Source: JACVRW01 sp963850205
GTDB lineage: Bacteria > Actinomycetota > Thermoleophilia > Solirubrobacterales > Thermoleophilaceae
Reading direction: 5' to 3'
Assembly: GCA_963850205.1 (NCBI GenBank)
Contig: CAWKKJ010000011.1
Coordinates: forward strand, 124,001-188,000
Length of the DNA stretch: 64,000 bases
The notes under the pieces were generated by a model. It was given only the letters and a program-made list of their open reading frames with translations. It had not been told where the DNA came from and did no database searches. Numbering within the stretch: the stretch's first letter is position 1; each line of letters starts with the position of its first letter. Below are positions 55,828-63,788 of the stretch, one piece after another. The translations under genes and the position numbers were made by a program.

Positions 55828-56832
55828 CTAGCCCGCGGGGGGCGTGAGCACGACCTGGCCCAGCACGGCCGGCTGGCCCTGCCGCGCCTGGGCCTGCTTC
55901 AGGGCCGGCACGCGCCCTCGCAGCACCGAGTCGCCCGAGTGGGCCCGCTCGCGGTCCACCGGCTCGCGCGAGACGTCGATGAAGCGGTACTTCTCGAAGT
56001 CGTCGGGCAAGGGGCCGGCGCCCTGGTAGTTGCCCTGGGCGTCGGTCACCTGGGCGCCCACCGACCTGGCGTCCTGGGGGGTGTTGTAGAGCCAGACCTC
56101 GTAGGCCTGACGCTGGTTGCTGGCGGGCAGGTTGGCCGCCTGGACCACCAGCTGCCGCTGGCCGTTCTGCTCGGCCACCACCGCGACGCCGGCCGGCCGG
56201 CCGCCGTTCGGGGCCTGGGCGCCGCCACCCTGGGCCTGGGCGCCGCCCGCCGCTTCAGAGTTGGACGCCTGGGTCGCGGGCTCCTCGTCATCGCCGCCGG
56301 TGAGCACCCCCACCGGCCACAGCAGCACGGCGACGAGGGCCACCAGCGCGAGCGCCCCGGCGCCGGTCAGCAGGCGGCGGCGCCGGACGGCGGGGTCGGC
56401 CGCGAGGCTCCGCTCACCGGCGTCCGCGGACGGCCCGGCGGGGGGAGCCGCAGCGCGGCGCGACCGCGCCCCGCGCTCGCCCTCCGGGATAGCCGGCAGG
56501 GAACCGTTCGGGTACAGCTGCTCAAGCGAGTCCAGCAGCGAGCGGGTCCAGCTGCGGGCCGCCTCCGAGCGCCGCAGGTGTCCCTTGGTGGCGGTGGCCT
56601 CGGGACCCGCCTGCTGGCCCAGGACGTAGTCGGCCAGCTGGCCGCGCCAGTCCTCCTCCACGCCGCGCGCGCTGATCGGCGCGAGGTCCACCAGCGCGTC
56701 CCGGGCCAGCTCGCGGACGCGGGTCTCGGACAGGCCGAGCATGTCGGCGAGCTCCTCGTAGCGCTTACCCTGCTGCAGGACGAGCTCGACGATCGCCCGC
56801 TGCTCGGCTGTGAGCTGGTCGAACGTGGCCAT
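55828..56832 (-). CDS. Membrane protein fusing a sigma-region-4-like HTH to an RskA-like extracellular domain
   Basis: 334 aa. Residues 4-52 (FDQLTAEQRAIVELVLQQGKRYEELADMLGLSETRVRELARDAL) look like sigma-70 region 4 or another HTH; then a cytoplasmic linker, one membrane helix (about 154-175, LTGAGALALVALVAVLLWPVG), a Gln/Gly/Ala-rich stalk and a C-terminal domain (about 225-330) resembling the anti-sigma-K factor RskA C-terminus: VVVAEQNGQRQLVVQAANLP, YEVWLYNTPQDARSVG, FIDVSREP. No sigma region 2 is present. TACAGT lies 11 nt before the ATG, back to back with the promoter of the thioesterase gene. Confidence 0.8.
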   Translation of the reverse strand: MATFDQLTAEQRAIVELVLQQGKRYEELADMLGLSETRVRELARDALVDLAPISARGVEEDWRGQLADYVLGQQAGPEATATKGHLRRSEAARSWTRSLLDSLEQLYPNGSLPAIPEGERGARSRRAAAPPAGPSADAGERSLAADPAVRRRRLLTGAGALALVALVAVLLWPVGVLTGGDDEEPATQASNSEAAGGAQAQGGGAQAPNGGRPAGVAVVAEQNGQRQLVVQAANLPASNQRQAYEVWLYNTPQDARSVGAQVTDAQGNYQGAGPLPDDFEKYRFIDVSREPVDRERAHSGDSVLRGRVPALKQAQARQGQPAVLGQVVLTPPAG

Positions 56833-56847
56833 GTGCAGGCCGAACTG

Positions 56848-56853
56848 TAGTGT
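56848..56853 (+). promoter_or_regulatory. -10 hexamer before the PaaI-like thioesterase gene
   Basis: TAGTGT ends 7 nt before GTG 56861. The same bases on the other strand hold TACAGT for the divergent gene, so the two promoters overlap. Confidence 0.5.
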
Positions 56854-56860
56854 GCCCGCG

Positions 56861-57271
56861 GTGAGCGAATCCCCGGCTGTGAGCGCCTACCCGGCCGCAG
56901 GCACCCTCGATGACCGGCTCGGCTTCGAGATGCTCGAGGCCAGCGCCGAGGGCTGTCGCGCGCGCTTCCGCGTGGAGGACCACGTGCGCCAGCCGGCCGG
57001 GCTGGTGCACGGCGGGGCCTACGCCGCGCTGGCCGAGTCGATGGTCTCGCTCACCACCCACGAGGCCGTGGCGGGGAACGGCCGGCTGGCCCTGGGACAG
57101 AGCAACCACACGAGCTTCCTGCGCCCCGTGACCGAGGGCACGGTGCACGCCGAGGGCCGCCCTCGCCACCGGGGCCGGACCTCCTGGATCTGGGACGTCG
57201 AGTTCACCGATGACGACGGCCGCGTGTGCGCGATCTCGCGGGTGACGCTGGCCGTCCGCGAGGCCGGCTAG
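56861..57271 (+). CDS. Hot-dog thioesterase, PaaI type
   Basis: 136 aa from GTG 56861. Hydrolyses aryl- or acyl-CoA esters, or acts as a menaquinone-pathway DHNA-CoA thioesterase; substrate not readable. Motif HVRQPAGLVHGGAYAALAESMVSL holds the HGG and the catalytic acid. C-terminal strands SNHTSFLRPVTEGTVHAEGRPRHRGRTSWIWDVEFTDDDGRVCAISR-type pattern is standard (segments given in order). An upstream ATG at 56810 lies in the divergent gene and is rejected. Confidence 0.88.
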   Translation: MSESPAVSAYPAAGTLDDRLGFEMLEASAEGCRARFRVEDHVRQPAGLVHGGAYAALAESMVSLTTHEAVAGNGRLALGQSNHTSFLRPVTEGTVHAEGRPRHRGRTSWIWDVEFTDDDGRVCAISRVTLAVREAG

Positions 57272-57300
57272 TCCGTCGCCGGAGCGTGGTGCCCGGGGCA

Positions 57301-57351
57301 GGGGGTTGCGCACGAAACGTCCCACATAGGGACGCAACGTAGGCAACCCCC
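57301..57351. terminator. Nested hairpin between convergent genes, probable bidirectional terminator
   Basis: Outer arms GGGGGTTGC (57301) and GCAACCCCC (57343), inner arms CGTCCC (57318) and GGGACG (57329) around ACATA. The two-level structure is more elaborate than a simple terminator; no T-run on the plus strand. Confidence 0.55.
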
Positions 57352-57389
57352 CAATCATCTAGCCCCCGAACGCCGCCCAGCGCCGGGAT

Positions 57390-58793
57390 CTATTCCGGAC
57401 TGGTCTCCAGGAGGTAGGCGTCCACCGGCTCGCGCTTGCCCCTGACCTCGACGCCGCCCAGCGACGTTGCCCGCAGGCCGGGGACCGCCCGCAGGGTGGC
57501 ACCGCCGACCACGACTCCTCCCGGTGGCGCCCTGCCCTCCAGGCGGGCGGCCACGTTGACGGTGTCCCCGATGACCGTGTAGCTCCTCCCACTCTCGGCG
57601 CCCACCACGCCCACCAGCGCCTCGCCGCTGTTCACGGCGACGCGGAAGCGGGGCCAATCGGGGTGTTCGCCCGCGATGCGCGCGGTCTCGGCCTGGAGGG
57701 CAGTGGCAGCGCGCACCGCCCGCTCGGCGTGGTCGGGCTGGTCGCCGCGCGTGCCCCACGTGGCCATGAGCGCGTCGCCGATCAGGCGATCGATCTGGCC
57801 CTCCTCCTCACCGACGATCGGGGGAACGGCCACCTCGAAGTAGGTGTTGAGCATCTCGGTCACCTCGTGAGGGTCGCGCCCCTCGGAGAAGCGGGTGAAG
57901 CCGGCGAGATCGGCGAACAGCACGCTCACCTCGCGGGTGCCGGCCGCGGTGTGGTCGAGATAGAGGTCGCTGAAGCGCTCCTCGCGGTCCTCGCGTCGGG
58001 CGCTGTAGGCGATGGCGCCGAAGGCGACCAGCATCAGCAGGTGCCACTCCCACCAGGTCAGGCGCCAGCTGCGGGCGTAGGCCACTGCGACCATGGCCTC
58101 GGCGAGCAGGATGCAGGCCCCGGCGACGCTCAGCAGGATGGGGGAGCCGCTGGTGAGCGCCATCCGCAGGTAGCGCCAGGCCGCGAACGCGTACAGCCCC
58201 ACCGCGGCCACCGCGGGGACCACCAGCGCCCCGCTGGCCCGCTCGGCAGGGGTGGCGTCGTCCAGCAGCCCCACCGAGCCCAGCGACAGCGCCGCCCAGA
58301 CCGCCATGAGCGCCAGCAGGCCGCCTCGCAGCAGCCCGGCCCGCTCCACCAGCACCTGAGCCCGCGCGGGCGGCAGCGGCAGCGCGGAGGCCGCCACCAG
58401 CAGCGCAGCGATGAGCAGCCCGACCGGGGTGGCGATCACGAACCCCTGGTTGGGGTCGTCGAGCAGCACGCCCGGGGTGGCCAGCGCATGCAGGCCGAGG
58501 AAGCCCGCGGCGGCGAGGAAAGCGAGCGACACCAGCAGCAGGCGGGCGTCCGCTCGCCGCTGGGCGGTCTCGCTGGTCACGAAGGCCAGGGTCGCGCTCA
58601 CCACCGCGGTGCCCAGCACCAGCCAGAAGTGCGAGGGATGGTGCTCCCAGGTGACGTCCGCGGAGGGCGCGGCCAGGAGAAGGGCGAGGCCCGCGAGTGG
58701 CAGCACCACCAGGGCAGCCCAGGCCACCACGCGGGTCCGGCTGTCGGGGGAGGGGGCGAGCAGGCGGCCGGCCGCGCCCGGCCCGCCCGCCAC
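57390..58793 (-). CDS. Class III adenylate/guanylate cyclase with membrane domain
   Basis: 467 aa from GTG 58793. About eight membrane helices (residues 20-255) without a recognised sensor name, then a single CHD cyclase domain: REVSVLFADLAGFTRFSEGRDP with the first metal Asp, GQIDRLIGDALMATWG with the second, and RVAVNSGEALVGVVGAE...YTVIGDTVNVAARLE. Acts as a homodimer to make cAMP (or cGMP). The start shares one base with the nadE stop (TAGTG), so both are co-transcribed with nadE first. Confidence 0.9.
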   Translation of the reverse strand: MAGGPGAAGRLLAPSPDSRTRVVAWAALVVLPLAGLALLLAAPSADVTWEHHPSHFWLVLGTAVVSATLAFVTSETAQRRADARLLLVSLAFLAAAGFLGLHALATPGVLLDDPNQGFVIATPVGLLIAALLVAASALPLPPARAQVLVERAGLLRGGLLALMAVWAALSLGSVGLLDDATPAERASGALVVPAVAAVGLYAFAAWRYLRMALTSGSPILLSVAGACILLAEAMVAVAYARSWRLTWWEWHLLMLVAFGAIAYSARREDREERFSDLYLDHTAAGTREVSVLFADLAGFTRFSEGRDPHEVTEMLNTYFEVAVPPIVGEEEGQIDRLIGDALMATWGTRGDQPDHAERAVRAATALQAETARIAGEHPDWPRFRVAVNSGEALVGVVGAESGRSYTVIGDTVNVAARLEGRAPPGGVVVGGATLRAVPGLRATSLGGVEVRGKREPVDAYLLETSPE

Positions 58794-60580
58794 TACTGCA
58801 GCGCTCGCAGCCGGCGCTCGGCCGGCTCGGCGCGGCCCTCGTAACGGTTGGTGATCGGCAGGCGCCGGTCGCGGCCGAAGGCCTTGGTGGAGATCTTCAC
58901 CCCGGGCGGTGCCTGACGCCGCTTGTACTCGGCCTTGTCGACCATGCGGATCACCCGCTCCACCTCCTCGGCGGGCAGCCCGCGATGCACCAGCTCGGCG
59001 GCGTCGAGGTCCTCCTCGACGTAGCCCTCCAGGATCGCATCCAGGACCTCGTACGGGGGCAGCGAGTCCTCGTCGAGCTGCTCGTGGCGAAGCTCCGCCG
59101 ACGGCGGGCGCTCGAGCACGGACGCGGGCACCAGATCGCCGTCGCCCTGGGCGTTGCGCCAGCGCGTCAACCGGTAGACCCAGCCCTTGAACACGTCCTT
59201 GAGCACCGCGAAGCCCCCGGCCATGTCGCCGTACAGCGTGGCGTAGCCCACCGACAGCTCGGACTTGTTGCCGGTGGTGAGCACGAGCCAGCCGAACTTG
59301 TTCGACAGCGCCATGACCGTGTTGCCTCGGATGCGGGCCTGCAGGTTCTCCTCCGCGATGTCGGGCTCCCGGCCCGCGAACGGCTCGCTGAGCAGCGCGT
59401 CGAAGGCGCCCATCGCCTCCTCGATGGAGAGCTCGAGGAAATCGGCGCCCAGGTTCTCGGCGATCGCCCGGGCGTCGGCGCGGGTGCCCTCGCTGGAGTA
59501 GGGCGAGGGCAGGGACACGCAGGTCACCCGCTCGGCCCCGAGGGCGTCCACGGCCACCAGGGCGGTCAGGGCGGAGTCGATGCCGCCGGAGAGAGCGAGC
59601 ACCACGCGCTCGAAGCCGTTCTTGCGCACGTAATCGCTCACGCCGGTTCGAAGCGCCGCGTACACCTCGGCCTCGGGCTCGAGCAGCTCGGCCGTCTCGC
59701 CGGACACGGTGTTCGCGCGCCCGGGGGCATGCAGCCGGGCCAGCGTGCGCACCGGCGGCTCGTCCTCGGGTGCGGCTCGGCGCTGGCGTCGCACGTTGAC
59801 CCGGTGCCTGGTGTCGCGCAGCCGCGCGGCCACCACCTGGCGCGGGTCGATCGAGCAGATCGCCAGCTGCTCCTCGAACTGGGCGCAGCGGGAGATCACC
59901 CTGCCGTCCTGGTCGATGGCCAGGCTGTGCCCGTCGAAGACCAGCTCGTCCTGCCCGCCCACCGTGTTCACGAACACCACGGCGGCCAGGTAGTCGATCG
60001 CCCGCTGGACGAGCATGCGCTCCCGGCCGCGGCCGTAACCGGCCCGGTAGGGCGATGCGGAGAGGTTCAGGATCACCTGCGCGCCCGCCAGCGTCTCCGT
60101 CATGGCCGGCGGGCCGGGCTCCCAGATGTCCTCGCAGATCGTGAGCCCCACCGGCACCCCGTTGAGCTCGAAGATGGCCGCCTCGGCGCCCGTCTGGAAG
60201 TAGCGCTGCTCGTCGAACACGCCGTAGTTGGGCAGGTACATCTTGCGGTAGACGGCCGCCACCTCGCCGTCGGCGAGCACGGCGGCGGAGTTGAACACGT
60301 CGCCGGCCCGCTCGGGGAAGCCCACCACCGCGACGATGCCGTTCACCTGCGCGGCCAGCTCGTCGAGCGCCTGCGCCGCGGCGTCGAGGAAGCCGGTCTT
60401 CAGCAGCAGGTCCTCGGGCGGGTAGCCGGTCAGGCTGAGCTCGGGGAAGACCACCAGCGCGGCGCCCTGCTCCCGGGCCCGGGCGGTGTTCTCGGCGATC
60501 GCGCGGGCGTTGCCCGTGATGTCGCCCACCACCGGGTTGATCTGAGCGAGCGCGACGCGGAGCAGTGCGTTCTCGGCCAC
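58793..60580 (-). CDS. nadE: Glutamine-dependent NAD+ synthetase
   Basis: Amidates nicotinic-acid adenine dinucleotide to NAD using ammonia from glutamine. 595 aa from GTG 60580. N-terminal nitrilase-type glutaminase with Glu47 (FPELSLTGYPPEDLL), Lys113 (YRKMYLPNYGVFDE) and Cys149 (LTICEDIWEP); C-terminal synthetase with P-loop VLALSGGIDSALTALVA and TGNKSELSVGYATLYGDMAGGFAVLKDVFK. Two-domain architecture as in mycobacteria, though shorter than the 680-residue mycobacterial form. Confidence 0.95.
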   Translation of the reverse strand: MAENALLRVALAQINPVVGDITGNARAIAENTARAREQGAALVVFPELSLTGYPPEDLLLKTGFLDAAAQALDELAAQVNGIVAVVGFPERAGDVFNSAAVLADGEVAAVYRKMYLPNYGVFDEQRYFQTGAEAAIFELNGVPVGLTICEDIWEPGPPAMTETLAGAQVILNLSASPYRAGYGRGRERMLVQRAIDYLAAVVFVNTVGGQDELVFDGHSLAIDQDGRVISRCAQFEEQLAICSIDPRQVVAARLRDTRHRVNVRRQRRAAPEDEPPVRTLARLHAPGRANTVSGETAELLEPEAEVYAALRTGVSDYVRKNGFERVVLALSGGIDSALTALVAVDALGAERVTCVSLPSPYSSEGTRADARAIAENLGADFLELSIEEAMGAFDALLSEPFAGREPDIAEENLQARIRGNTVMALSNKFGWLVLTTGNKSELSVGYATLYGDMAGGFAVLKDVFKGWVYRLTRWRNAQGDGDLVPASVLERPPSAELRHEQLDEDSLPPYEVLDAILEGYVEEDLDAAELVHRGLPAEEVERVIRMVDKAEYKRRQAPPGVKISTKAFGRDRRLPITNRYEGRAEPAERRLRALQ

Positions 60581-60586
60581 GTCCTG

Positions 60587-60592
60587 ATTATC
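60587..60592 (-). promoter_or_regulatory. -10 hexamer before nadE
   Basis: GATAAT on the minus strand ends 6 nt before GTG 60580. It overlaps the stop codon of the upstream gene. Confidence 0.45.
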
Positions 60593-61973
60593 GCGTGCCG
60601 CAGCCCAGCGGCAGGTCGAGATAGGCCGCGCCGCGCTCGCGGTGCTCGAAATGCCACCACTCGCGCCAGTAGTCCTCGAACCCGAACCGGTTCATGGCCC
60701 GTCGCAGCGTCAGGCGGTTGCGCAGCACCCGGCCCGTCGCGTCGAGGGTGTGCGCTCCCGGACCGAGCGCGTCGTAGCGCCCCATCGGCAGCCGGCGGCC
60801 GTCCGAGAGCCGGACCAGCGTCAGATCCACCGCGCTGCCGGTGTTGTGGCGGCTCCTGCGGGCGATGTAGGTGCCCACGAGGTCTGGACGCCCCGACCGG
60901 ATCGCCCAGCGGACGAGCGCCCGCGAGGCGCGGGCCGGCCGGTAGGCGTCGAGCACCAGCAGGCCGAGGCCACGGGGGCGCAGGTGACGCTGGACGCGGC
61001 CCAGGTCACGCGCCGAGCGGCGCAGGAGCAGCGCCCAGGGCCTGCAGTAGCCGGGCAGGCGGCGCCCGGTGAGGTTGTCGGGACCGGCGTAGGCGAGATC
61101 GAGGGCGATCCCCGGGCCGTACTCGTGGATGTCGAGCAGCCCGGCACGCCGGTGCGCGGGCGAGCCCGCCTGCGCCGGCCGGGCGGTGGGCGGCCGGCGG
61201 AAGATTCGCCGGGTGACCCCGCGGATCGTCGCGGTGCCGTAGGTGTGAGAGGGGTTGCCGTCGGTGAGCACCGCCAGCGACACCCTGAGGGCCCGCCGCT
61301 CGAACAGCCCCGCGGCGTGCACCAGCTGCCCACGCGACGTGGAGCGCCAGCCCAGCTTGAAGAAGGCCCTGAAGCCGCCGCGCAGCGCAGCCGTGGGAAA
61401 GCCCCAGCGCTGGCTTTCGTCGACCGACGCCAGCAGCCGACGGGCATAGCGGCGCGAGCGGGGCGGCGTCAGGCGGTCGAAGCGAGAGAAGAAGCGGGCC
61501 TGATCGGCCGCGGTGATCACCGCCGACGCCCAGTCTCCGGGCACCTGGAAATCGCGCAGATCCGCGCGCCGGGCCAGCCGGTACAACCCGGCCGCGCCGA
61601 CCCGCCCGAACATCGCGGTGGCGTTCGCATTGCTCGAGATCCGGATCATGGGGCCGAGCAAGGCCCGCTCGCCGGGGCCCGGTCGCCGGTTGCCGATGCG
61701 GCGCAGGTAGGCCACGAGCAGCATCGCCTTCACCACGCTGGCGGACACGTAGCGCCGCCGCGGGGCAAACCCCCGCAACCGGCCACGGGAGTCGGTCAAC
61801 GCGAAGGAGGTGACCCCCTGGCGCGTCCTCAGCCACCGCTGTGCGGACCGGACCTGCTGCTTGGACGGCACCGCCGGGCGCGCCGCCGCCTCCGACGCCG
61901 ACGCCACACCGGCCGGCAACGCCGGCCACAGGGCGGCGAGCGCCAGGACGGTGGCTGCCAGAGCGGTGCGCAC
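60588..61973 (-). CDS. Secreted fusion of a beta-lactamase-like serine hydrolase and a VanX-like D-Ala-D-Ala dipeptidase
   Basis: 461 aa from GTG 61973, signal peptide at residues 1-27. Domain 1 (about 40-255) resembles class A beta-lactamase/PBP hydrolases: SASVVKAM with SVVK at 79-82, ISSNANAT near 112-119 and FFKLGWRS near 204-211 in place of KTG. Domain 2 (about 280-461) is an M15 peptidase of VanX type: LLDIHEYGPGIALDLAYAGPDNLTG, LDAYRPARASRALVRWA (Arg 345), SRHNTGSAVDLTLV (zinc His376 and Asp383) and EWWHFEH (catalytic Glu438, zinc His441). It likely acts on peptidoglycan peptides outside the cell. Both domains seem intact; the KLG triad is unusual. Confidence 0.85.
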   Translation of the reverse strand: MRTALAATVLALAALWPALPAGVASASEAAARPAVPSKQQVRSAQRWLRTRQGVTSFALTDSRGRLRGFAPRRRYVSASVVKAMLLVAYLRRIGNRRPGPGERALLGPMIRISSNANATAMFGRVGAAGLYRLARRADLRDFQVPGDWASAVITAADQARFFSRFDRLTPPRSRRYARRLLASVDESQRWGFPTAALRGGFRAFFKLGWRSTSRGQLVHAAGLFERRALRVSLAVLTDGNPSHTYGTATIRGVTRRIFRRPPTARPAQAGSPAHRRAGLLDIHEYGPGIALDLAYAGPDNLTGRRLPGYCRPWALLLRRSARDLGRVQRHLRPRGLGLLVLDAYRPARASRALVRWAIRSGRPDLVGTYIARRSRHNTGSAVDLTLVRLSDGRRLPMGRYDALGPGAHTLDATGRVLRNRLTLRRAMNRFGFEDYWREWWHFEHRERGAAYLDLPLGCGTR

Positions 61974-62040
61974 AGCTCGATGGTGGCAGCACGCGCGCGC
62001 CAGTGCGGTTGCCCGTATCGACGCGGGCCGTTGCGAGGCT

Positions 62041-62046
62041 TAGCCT
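62041..62046 (+). promoter_or_regulatory. -10 hexamer before the histidine kinase gene
   Basis: TAGCCT ends 8 nt before ATG 62055. GGTGGGGG in the gap might alternatively act as a ribosome site. Confidence 0.35.
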
Positions 62047-62054
62047 GGTGGGGG

Positions 62055-63788
62055 ATGCTCGCCCGCCTCACGCGCGACCTGTTCGATCCCCGCACCTACG
62101 GGCGCATCCTCTACCTGCTGCTCGCGCTTCCGCTGGGCATCGCCGAGTTCACCTTCCTGGTCACCACGATCTCGCTCGGGGTGGGCCTCCTGGTCACCCT
62201 CGTCGGGATCCCCATCCTGATCGCCGTGGTCTACGTCTGGCGCTGGATCGCGCAGCTCGAGCGCCAGCTGATCGGCCTGCTCACCGGCCGGGCGATCCCG
62301 CGGCCGTACCGCCCCGACCCGGCGGGCTCGTGGTGGGACCGCCTGCGCGCCCGCCTGGCCGATCCCGCCACCTGGAAGGACCTCGTGTTCCTCCTGCTGC
62401 AGCTGCCGCTGGGGATCGTCTCCTTCACGGTCACCGCCGCGGTCCTGGGCGCGGCGTTGCAGACCCTGACCGCCCCGGCCTGGTTCTGGGCGGTGGAGGG
62501 CGGTCTCGACTTCGGGGTGCTGAACATCGACACCGCGTGGGAAGCCTTCGCCCTGGTGCCGGTGGGAGTCCTGCTGACGTTCGTGGGCATCCCTGCGCTG
62601 GGCGCGCTGGGCAGGCTCTACGGCGAGCTGGCCGGCGTGCTGCTCGGCTCGAACGCCGATCCGGTGCTCACCGCCGAGGTGACCGACCTGCGCGACGCCC
62701 GTTCACGCATCATCGCCGCCGGTGACGCCGAGCGGCGGCGAATCGAGCGTGACCTCCACGACGGGGCCCAGCAGCGCCTGGTGGCGCTGGCCCTCACCCT
62801 GCGGACCGCGGAGAAGCGGGCGGCGGAGGGCGATCCCCAGGCGCCGGAGCTGATGCGACGAGCCGGCGACGAGGCGGGCCTGGCGCTCAAGGAGCTGCGC
62901 GACCTGGCCCGGGGCATCCATCCGGCGATCCTGACCAACCGCGGGCTGGCGGCCGCGCTGGACGACCTGGCGGCGCGGGCCACCGTGCCGGTGGAGGTGG
63001 TGGAGGCGCCCTCGGCCCGGCTCCCCGACGAGGTGGAGGCCGCGGCTTACTTCGTGGTCTCCGAGTGCTTGGCCAACATCGGCAAGCACGCCCAGGCCAC
63101 GCACGCCACGGTGGCGGTCAGCGTCGACGCGGGTCGGGTGGCGGTGACCGTGGCCGACGACGGCGCCGGCGGCGCCGACCTCGACGGCGGCAGCGGCCTG
63201 CAGGGCCTCCGCGACCGCGTGGGCGCCCTGGACGGCCGCCTGGGAGTGGAGAGCCCGGCGGGGGCCGGGACCCGCGTGCGGGCCCTCATTCCACTGGCGC
63301 TGCCCTCGCAGTCGGGGGATCCGCTCGCGACGGGTGTGGTCCTGCCCGACGAGGTCGCGGCCGAGCGGATGGCCGCCCGTCGCCGTCTGCTGCGGATCCG
63401 GCTGGCCGCGCTGGGCGTGATCGCGTTCGTGCTCGTGTTGATCTGGTACGTCACGCCGTCGCCCTCGTTCTGGCCGGTGTGGCCGCTGCTCGGCCTCGGC
63501 CTGGTAGGCGGCCTCGACGCCTGGCTGACGCTCGCGAGCCCTCCCTGGCGCGAGTCCGACCTGGCCGAAGGCGCCGACCTGGCCGCGCTGCGCCGGCGCC
63601 GCTCGCTCGTTCTCAGCGCGGGCGCGCTCGGCATGGTGAACGCCGTCATCGTCGGCGTCTGGCTGGCCGCCGGAGGCGGCTACTTCTGGCCGGCGTGGCC
63701 CATTCTGGGCTCCGCCCTGGCGCTCGCGATCAAGGCGCTGCCGGTCACCGCGAGGCTCCACAAGCGCCTCGCGGGGCCTCTCAGCTAG
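62055..63788 (+). CDS. Sensor histidine kinase, NarL-partner (HPK7) type
   Basis: 577 aa. Two pairs of membrane helices with a repeated sensor unit (YLLLALPLGIAEFTFLVTTIS and FLLLQLPLGIVSFTVTAAV, the DUF of actinobacterial sensor kinases), then HisKA_3: AERRRIERDLHDGAQQRLVAL with phospho-acceptor His235. ATPase parts: FVVSECLANIGKHAQATHATV and VADDGAGGADLDGGSGLQGLRDRVGALDG. After the kinase come two copies of a two-helix (2TM-like) unit, each with FWPVWPLLG or FWPAWPILG. The C-terminal membrane part after the ATPase is uncommon. No response regulator is in the window; the next gene is convergent. Confidence 0.9.
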   Translation: MLARLTRDLFDPRTYGRILYLLLALPLGIAEFTFLVTTISLGVGLLVTLVGIPILIAVVYVWRWIAQLERQLIGLLTGRAIPRPYRPDPAGSWWDRLRARLADPATWKDLVFLLLQLPLGIVSFTVTAAVLGAALQTLTAPAWFWAVEGGLDFGVLNIDTAWEAFALVPVGVLLTFVGIPALGALGRLYGELAGVLLGSNADPVLTAEVTDLRDARSRIIAAGDAERRRIERDLHDGAQQRLVALALTLRTAEKRAAEGDPQAPELMRRAGDEAGLALKELRDLARGIHPAILTNRGLAAALDDLAARATVPVEVVEAPSARLPDEVEAAAYFVVSECLANIGKHAQATHATVAVSVDAGRVAVTVADDGAGGADLDGGSGLQGLRDRVGALDGRLGVESPAGAGTRVRALIPLALPSQSGDPLATGVVLPDEVAAERMAARRRLLRIRLAALGVIAFVLVLIWYVTPSPSFWPVWPLLGLGLVGGLDAWLTLASPPWRESDLAEGADLAALRRRRSLVLSAGALGMVNAVIVGVWLAAGGGYFWPAWPILGSALALAIKALPVTARLHKRLAGPLS

